Source: Mangrovimonas aestuarii (lineage in GTDB: Bacteria > Bacteroidota > Bacteroidia > Flavobacteriales > Flavobacteriaceae). From it: a DNA stretch of 64,000 nt. Both the position numbers and the translations under genes were made by a program. Positions within the stretch are counted from its first letter, which is position 1; every line of letters starts with the position of its first letter. Shown piece after piece: positions 61,007 through 64,000 of this stretch. The stretch spans positions 248,001-312,000 of the forward strand of contig NZ_JARACK010000002.1 of assembly GCF_028767185.1 (NCBI RefSeq), written 5' to 3'. The notes below the pieces were generated by a model. The model saw nothing but the letters and a program-made list of their open reading frames with translations, was not told the DNA's origin and searched no databases.

Positions 61007-62071
61007 TTAGGATTTTTTATAATTACTCTTTTTGTAATTCTTTATCATTTTGCCAAAATCCTTATCCTTCTTACGTTTTTCGGCAACTGTTGATTCAAAG
61101 TGTTCTTTTTCTCTCTCCATTTTCAAGAAGTTTTCATAGGAGAATTTATCTATTATTTTATTTTCAACCGCTTTTAAAACTGCACAGTCAACTTCAATCG
61201 TGTGCGTACAATCTTTAAATTTACAGTCTTTAGAAAGTTTAACTATTTCATTAAATGTAATTTCTAATCCTCCTTTTGAGTCTGCTATCCCAACTTCTCT
61301 CATTCCAGGATTGTCAATTAGAATCCCACCATTTTCTAGAACGATTAGTTCACGATGACTTGTAGCGTGCCGACCTTTATTTGTGCTGGAGCTAACCGTA
61401 TTGGTTTTCATCAACTCTCTACCTGATAAATTATTCAATAAGGTAGATTTTCCCACTCCTGATGAGCCTAACAAACAATAAGTTTCCCCTTTTTTAATAT
61501 TCTCTTTGAGTTGTATTAGTCCTTTTTTAGACTCATTACTTATGGAAAGTATCGGGACTTTTTTAATTCTTTCTTGAATTTTGCTAACCAATATTGATAA
61601 CTCATTGTCCGTAATCAAGTCGATTTTATTGAGAACAATAATTGGATTTACTTTGGAAGTATGGCAAATAGTTAAATATCGTTCAATTCTATTAATGTTG
61701 AAGTCTCTATCAACTGCTTGAACAATAAACGCATAATCAATATTTGTTGCGATAATCTGTTTTTCTCCTTTTTTTCCGACTGCTTGTCTTTCAATTATGG
61801 TTTTCCTTGGAAAGACAGAGTGAATAAGAACTTTATTATTGTCATATTCAGATATTGCGACCCAATCTCCAACAGCTGGAAAATCAGACCTGTTATGAGC
61901 TGTAAAACGTAAATTCCCGATTATTTCACCATCATATTCTCCTTTATCGGTTTTCACAACATATCTTTCTTTATGTTCTGAAATAATCCGACCTACTTCA
62001 AAAACATCAAGATTCTGGCTTTTTCTGTATTTTTCCAGTTCTATGTCATATCCTAAATCATCTAGTGTCAT
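61007..62071 (-). CDS. rsgA: Ribosome-associated GTPase RsgA-like
   Basis: The 354-residue protein has an OB-fold N-terminus (ISEHKERYVVKTDKGEYDGE), a circularly permuted GTPase with G4 IVLNKIDLI, G1 CLLGSSGVGKSTLLN and G3 IDNPGMREVG, and the zinc motif CKFKDCTHTIEVDCAV near the C-terminus. RsgA helps 30S ribosome maturation. The location in an accessory array and the charged C-terminal tail (EKRKKDKDFGKMIKNYKKSN) suggest a second, non-housekeeping copy. Element F (62083-62166) precedes its start by 12 bases. Confidence 0.88.
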   Translation of the reverse strand: MTLDDLGYDIELEKYRKSQNLDVFEVGRIISEHKERYVVKTDKGEYDGEIIGNLRFTAHNRSDFPAVGDWVAISEYDNNKVLIHSVFPRKTIIERQAVGKKGEKQIIATNIDYAFIVQAVDRDFNINRIERYLTICHTSKVNPIIVLNKIDLITDNELSILVSKIQERIKKVPILSISNESKKGLIQLKENIKKGETYCLLGSSGVGKSTLLNNLSGRELMKTNTVSSSTNKGRHATSHRELIVLENGGILIDNPGMREVGIADSKGGLEITFNEIVKLSKDCKFKDCTHTIEVDCAVLKAVENKIIDKFSYENFLKMEREKEHFESTVAEKRKKDKDFGKMIKNYKKSNYKKS

Positions 62072-62082
62072 CTGTTTCTTCT

Positions 62083-62166
62083 AGTATTATGCACAACGGT
62101 TTGTTTATGGTTTATTGCGTTGAAAACCAGAATCAATGAACACTATACCGTGTAGTGTGCTGTGCT
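62083..62166 (-). repeat. Array junction element F (GTTGTGCA-type)
   Basis: On the plus strand ATTATGCACAACGGTTTG at the left and TAGTGTGCTGTGC at the right flank a CACTA/TAGTG hairpin. The core ACCGTTGTGCATAAT (minus strand) ends 15 bases before the rsgA ATG. It shares AATCAATGAAC with repeat D. Confidence 0.6.
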
Positions 62167-62167
62167 T

Positions 62168-62494
62168 TTAATGTGAAATTACTTTTAATCCAACTACAGA
62201 ACAAATTAAGGTCGATATAAAAAATATTCTCCAAAAATTAACTGGCTCTTTAAATAATACTATTCCAACTAGCACAGTTCCTACAGCACCAATTCCAGTC
62301 CAGACTGCGTAAGCTGTTCCTATTGGTAAAGTTTGAGTAGCTTTAATTAAAAGTCCCATACTAATACTTAGATTTACTATAAATCCTGTGTACCATAAAT
62401 ACATTTCTGTATCTAAAGTTTCCTTAGCTTTACCTAAACACAAAGCAAATCCTACTTCAAATAATCCTGCTAATACTAATAATATCCAATTCAT
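62168..62494 (-). CDS. Small multidrug resistance protein, SugE/Gdx (guanidinium exporter) subtype
   Basis: The 108-residue protein has four transmembrane helices and the SMR pattern WILLVLAGLFEVGFALCLG with the essential glutamate E13. TLPIGTAYAVWTGIGAVGTV in the third helix is the SugE/Gdx type rather than the drug-exporting EmrE type. Gdx proteins export guanidinium in exchange for protons. No guanidine riboswitch was recognised. A run of thirteen A precedes the ATG on the minus strand. It follows the crp2 gene by 70 bases. Confidence 0.9.
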   Translation of the reverse strand: MNWILLVLAGLFEVGFALCLGKAKETLDTEMYLWYTGFIVNLSISMGLLIKATQTLPIGTAYAVWTGIGAVGTVLVGIVLFKEPVNFWRIFFISTLICSVVGLKVISH

Positions 62495-62564
62495 CTTTTT
62501 TTTTTTTTGACAAATTTCCTCATTGTGGTTGAAGAAAAATTTAACAAATGTTAAAAAATGAATT

Positions 62565-63128
62565 TTAGTTTTTCTCGGCTCGAATTCGACTCAGGCTAAC
62601 TTGAGTAATACCTAAGTAAGATGCTATATGCCCCAATTGTACCCGCTTTATCAAATTGGGGTTATCTTCTAATAGTTCTTTATATCGATCTTTCGCAGTT
62701 TTGAATTGTCTTGAAATAAGTCTTTCTTCTGTTTTTATTAATTCTTGTTCTGCAAATTTTCTGCCCCAATTGGCAATATAAATATCGTCATTAAAAAGTT
62801 GTCTTAAGTAACTTATATCTATTTTATAAAATTCTGAATCTTCAAGAAGTTCGATGTCTTCATATCCTTTTTGATCAGCAACATAACTTCTCATCGAAAT
62901 TATAGTATCACCTTCTTTACCAAACCAGAATGTAATATCATTATTATCAGTTTTAGTATAAGCTCGTACTATTCCTTTTTTTATGAAAAATATTTCTTTG
63001 ACTATTTGATCTGCCTGGAATAATCTCTCTCCTTTTTTATAATTTACCTCATCAATGTATTCTACGACCTTAAGTTTTGATTGGTCGGGGAGTTGATAAA
63101 CTTTATTTAAAATCTCATCAATTTTCAT
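62565..63128 (-). CDS. Crp/Fnr family regulator (second copy)
   Basis: I start at the ATG at 63128 (187 residues, MKIDEILNKVYQLPDQSKLK); the ATG 30 bases upstream adds a cysteine-rich tail unlike the family. It has a cyclic-nucleotide-type beta-roll (about 20-115, QIVKEIFFIKKGIVRAYTK) and a helix-turn-helix HIASYLGITQVSLSRIRAEK at the very end. There is no Fe-S cysteine motif. It is probably a local regulator of the SMR gene, 70 bases downstream. Confidence 0.85.
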   Translation of the reverse strand: MKIDEILNKVYQLPDQSKLKVVEYIDEVNYKKGERLFQADQIVKEIFFIKKGIVRAYTKTDNNDITFWFGKEGDTIISMRSYVADQKGYEDIELLEDSEFYKIDISYLRQLFNDDIYIANWGRKFAEQELIKTEERLISRQFKTAKDRYKELLEDNPNLIKRVQLGHIASYLGITQVSLSRIRAEKN

Positions 63129-63149
63129 ATAAGTAAAGCATTTGTTGAA

Positions 63150-63298
63150 GCATTGCATACAACGGTCTTGTATATGAAAAGTAGATGATTTTAAGCACTA
63201 ACTTTTCGGATTATAAATGACCTTTAGTTTGTTTATTATCATTTGTTTAATTAAGCACTTAAGCCGCTATTTTTTTATATTTGTTGTTTTCGAAAGCA
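63150..63298 (-). repeat. Array junction element G (GTTGTGCA-type, ~150 bp)
   Basis: Aligning with element H: plus-strand GCATACAACGGTCTTGTATA, then AGTAG, TTTTCGG, TGACCTTTA and finally ACTTAAGCCGCTATT, in the same order and spacing. The ends are imperfectly complementary, giving a long stem. It fills most of the 63129-63310 gap. Confidence 0.7.
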
Positions 63299-63310
63299 AT
63301 TGTTTCATGG

Positions 63311-64000
63311 TCATTTAACGACCTCAAAGGTTTTTAAAAGGTTCTTTTTTGAGGCCATTGGCACTTCGGAAATAAGGGCATACTTACCTGGTTTTAGAAT
63401 TGCTTTAAAATAACCCCTACTGCCACTTGGCATATCATTTACACCTCCTAAAAATGTCAAACCTTTCGGTGCAGGCTCTTTCATACCTTCCATAAAATCA
63501 ACCCATTTTTCCAATGCCAACAGATCGGCTTCGTTACGATATTTTACAAGGTGTACGTCAAGTCCTACGATTGAAGTTTCTAATGAATATTCAATCTGGT
63601 CAACAAATTTCACCAAAAATGTGTAGGTACCAGCAGATGTGGGTGGTTCCCAGACCATACCTTTTTCGGTGGAAATATCAATCGCATAGTCAGCTGTTGG
63701 CTCATTGAGGTTTGAAGTCTCTCCCAATACTACAAATTCCTTTATCATCCCCATAATATGATGCATCATTCCATTTTCCATTCGTATATAGCATTCGGCA
63801 TAATATTTTCCTGGATTCAAATTCATGGTCGTCTCAGCGGTGAGACCTGGGGAAATCATACCAACACCGCCTGGAAATTTAACTTGGTTAAGCCACACCG
63901 GTAATTTGCTGAATTCTGCCTGCCCTTCTTTTACTTTTCCTTCGTCAAAGAGTAGCATTCCATCATTGATGGGCTTCAATATTTTTTGTCGGATGGTATC
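63311..64000 (-). CDS. Unrecognised protein, 5' end beyond the window
   Basis: The frame is open to the right edge (DTIRQKILKPINDGMLLFDE onward), so at least 229 residues are present and the start lies outside. The sequence has two similar halves: FPGGVGMISPGLTAETTMNL with NPGKYYAECYIRME, and FLGGVNDMPSGSRGYFKAIL with KPGKYALISEVPM. This suggests a tandem beta-sandwich, cupredoxin-like in feel, with methionine and histidine residues (MMHHIMGM) that could bind copper. No family is named with confidence. It ends 13 bases from element G. Confidence 0.65.
   Translation of the reverse strand, partial: DTIRQKILKPINDGMLLFDEGKVKEGQAEFSKLPVWLNQVKFPGGVGMISPGLTAETTMNLNPGKYYAECYIRMENGMMHHIMGMIKEFVVLGETSNLNEPTADYAIDISTEKGMVWEPPTSAGTYTFLVKFVDQIEYSLETSIVGLDVHLVKYRNEADLLALEKWVDFMEGMKEPAPKGLTFLGGVNDMPSGSRGYFKAILKPGKYALISEVPMASKKNLLKTFEVVK

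Noticed and set aside
62495-62564. Guanidine riboswitch before the SMR gene
   Set aside because: The 70-base leader is AT-rich with a poly-A run and no conserved guanidine aptamer features.
62565-63128. Second Crp/Fnr protein as reader of the TGAY-N4-RTCA dyads
   Set aside because: It lies in the accessory array, lacks Fe-S cysteines and is far from the dyads; a different Fnr outside the window is more plausible.
1-64000. CRISPR arrays, rRNA, tRNA, insertion sequences, prophage
   Set aside because: No regular spacer-repeat array, no tRNA-like fold, no transposase or phage structural gene was seen in either strand.

Overview
The window reads as the chromosome of a flavobacterium (Bacteroidota, probably Flavobacteriaceae). 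Evidence: low GC, promoters with the Bacteroidota -7 element TAnnTTTG/TAnnTTTA, weak Shine-Dalgarno sites, many lipoproteins with short lipoboxes, a fused CcoN-CcoO cbb3 oxidase, and a fused E1 alpha/beta 2-oxoacid dehydrogenase. No tRNA, rRNA, CRISPR array or insertion sequence was seen. The genus cannot be named from the sequence alone.

Layout. 1-10190: an efflux adaptor plus ABC permease (cut by the left edge), then small accessory genes (GNAT, DUF1398, a frameshifted SRPBCC gene, DUF2071, DUF4256, a propeller lipoprotein). Among them is a marR / Tat-cupin / ridA operon with a 30-bp perfect palindrome at its promoter and ~70-bp direct repeats on both sides. 10210-13962: a compact sulfide/persulfide locus of Crp/Fnr regulator, TauE exporter, CstB-like persulfide dioxygenase-rhodanese and thioredoxin. 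14111-31112: mostly housekeeping genes (OmpA lipoprotein, glycosyltransferase, holA, E1 dehydrogenase, uvrA, yceI). 31181-42251: a microaerobic block of hemN, a universal stress protein, the complete cbb3 oxidase operon ccoS-NO-Q-P-G-H-safE, and ccoI. 42511-52630: pentapeptide protein, cation efflux, and a TetR / ABC / HlyD / TolC export operon whose ATPase motifs are degenerate, then an ABC-F protein. 52981-64000: an array of unrelated single genes, nearly all on the minus strand, separated by recurring hairpin-forming elements, with two visibly broken genes.

The strongest result is regulatory. Three promoters of the sulfide locus carry GTAAC-N4-GTTAC dyads. Five other promoters (cbb3 operon, ccoI, hemN, a small coiled-coil gene and the efflux operon) carry TGAY-N4-RTCA-type dyads. 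In all eight the dyad centre lies exactly 29.5 bp upstream of the first T of a TAnnTTTR -7 element (imperfect at ccoI and the efflux operon). This is the geometry of class II activation by Crp/Fnr proteins. It suggests two parallel regulons, one for reactive sulfur (probably run by the adjacent Crp/Fnr protein with a C-x5-CC motif) and one for low oxygen (regulator probably outside the window).

The second result is the 53-63 kb array. Its intergenic elements keep a hairpin and a terminal GTTGGCA or GTTGTGCA core while the rest varies, and gene stop codons lie at or inside them. That resembles the logic of integron cassettes, but no integrase is visible here, so it remains an inference.
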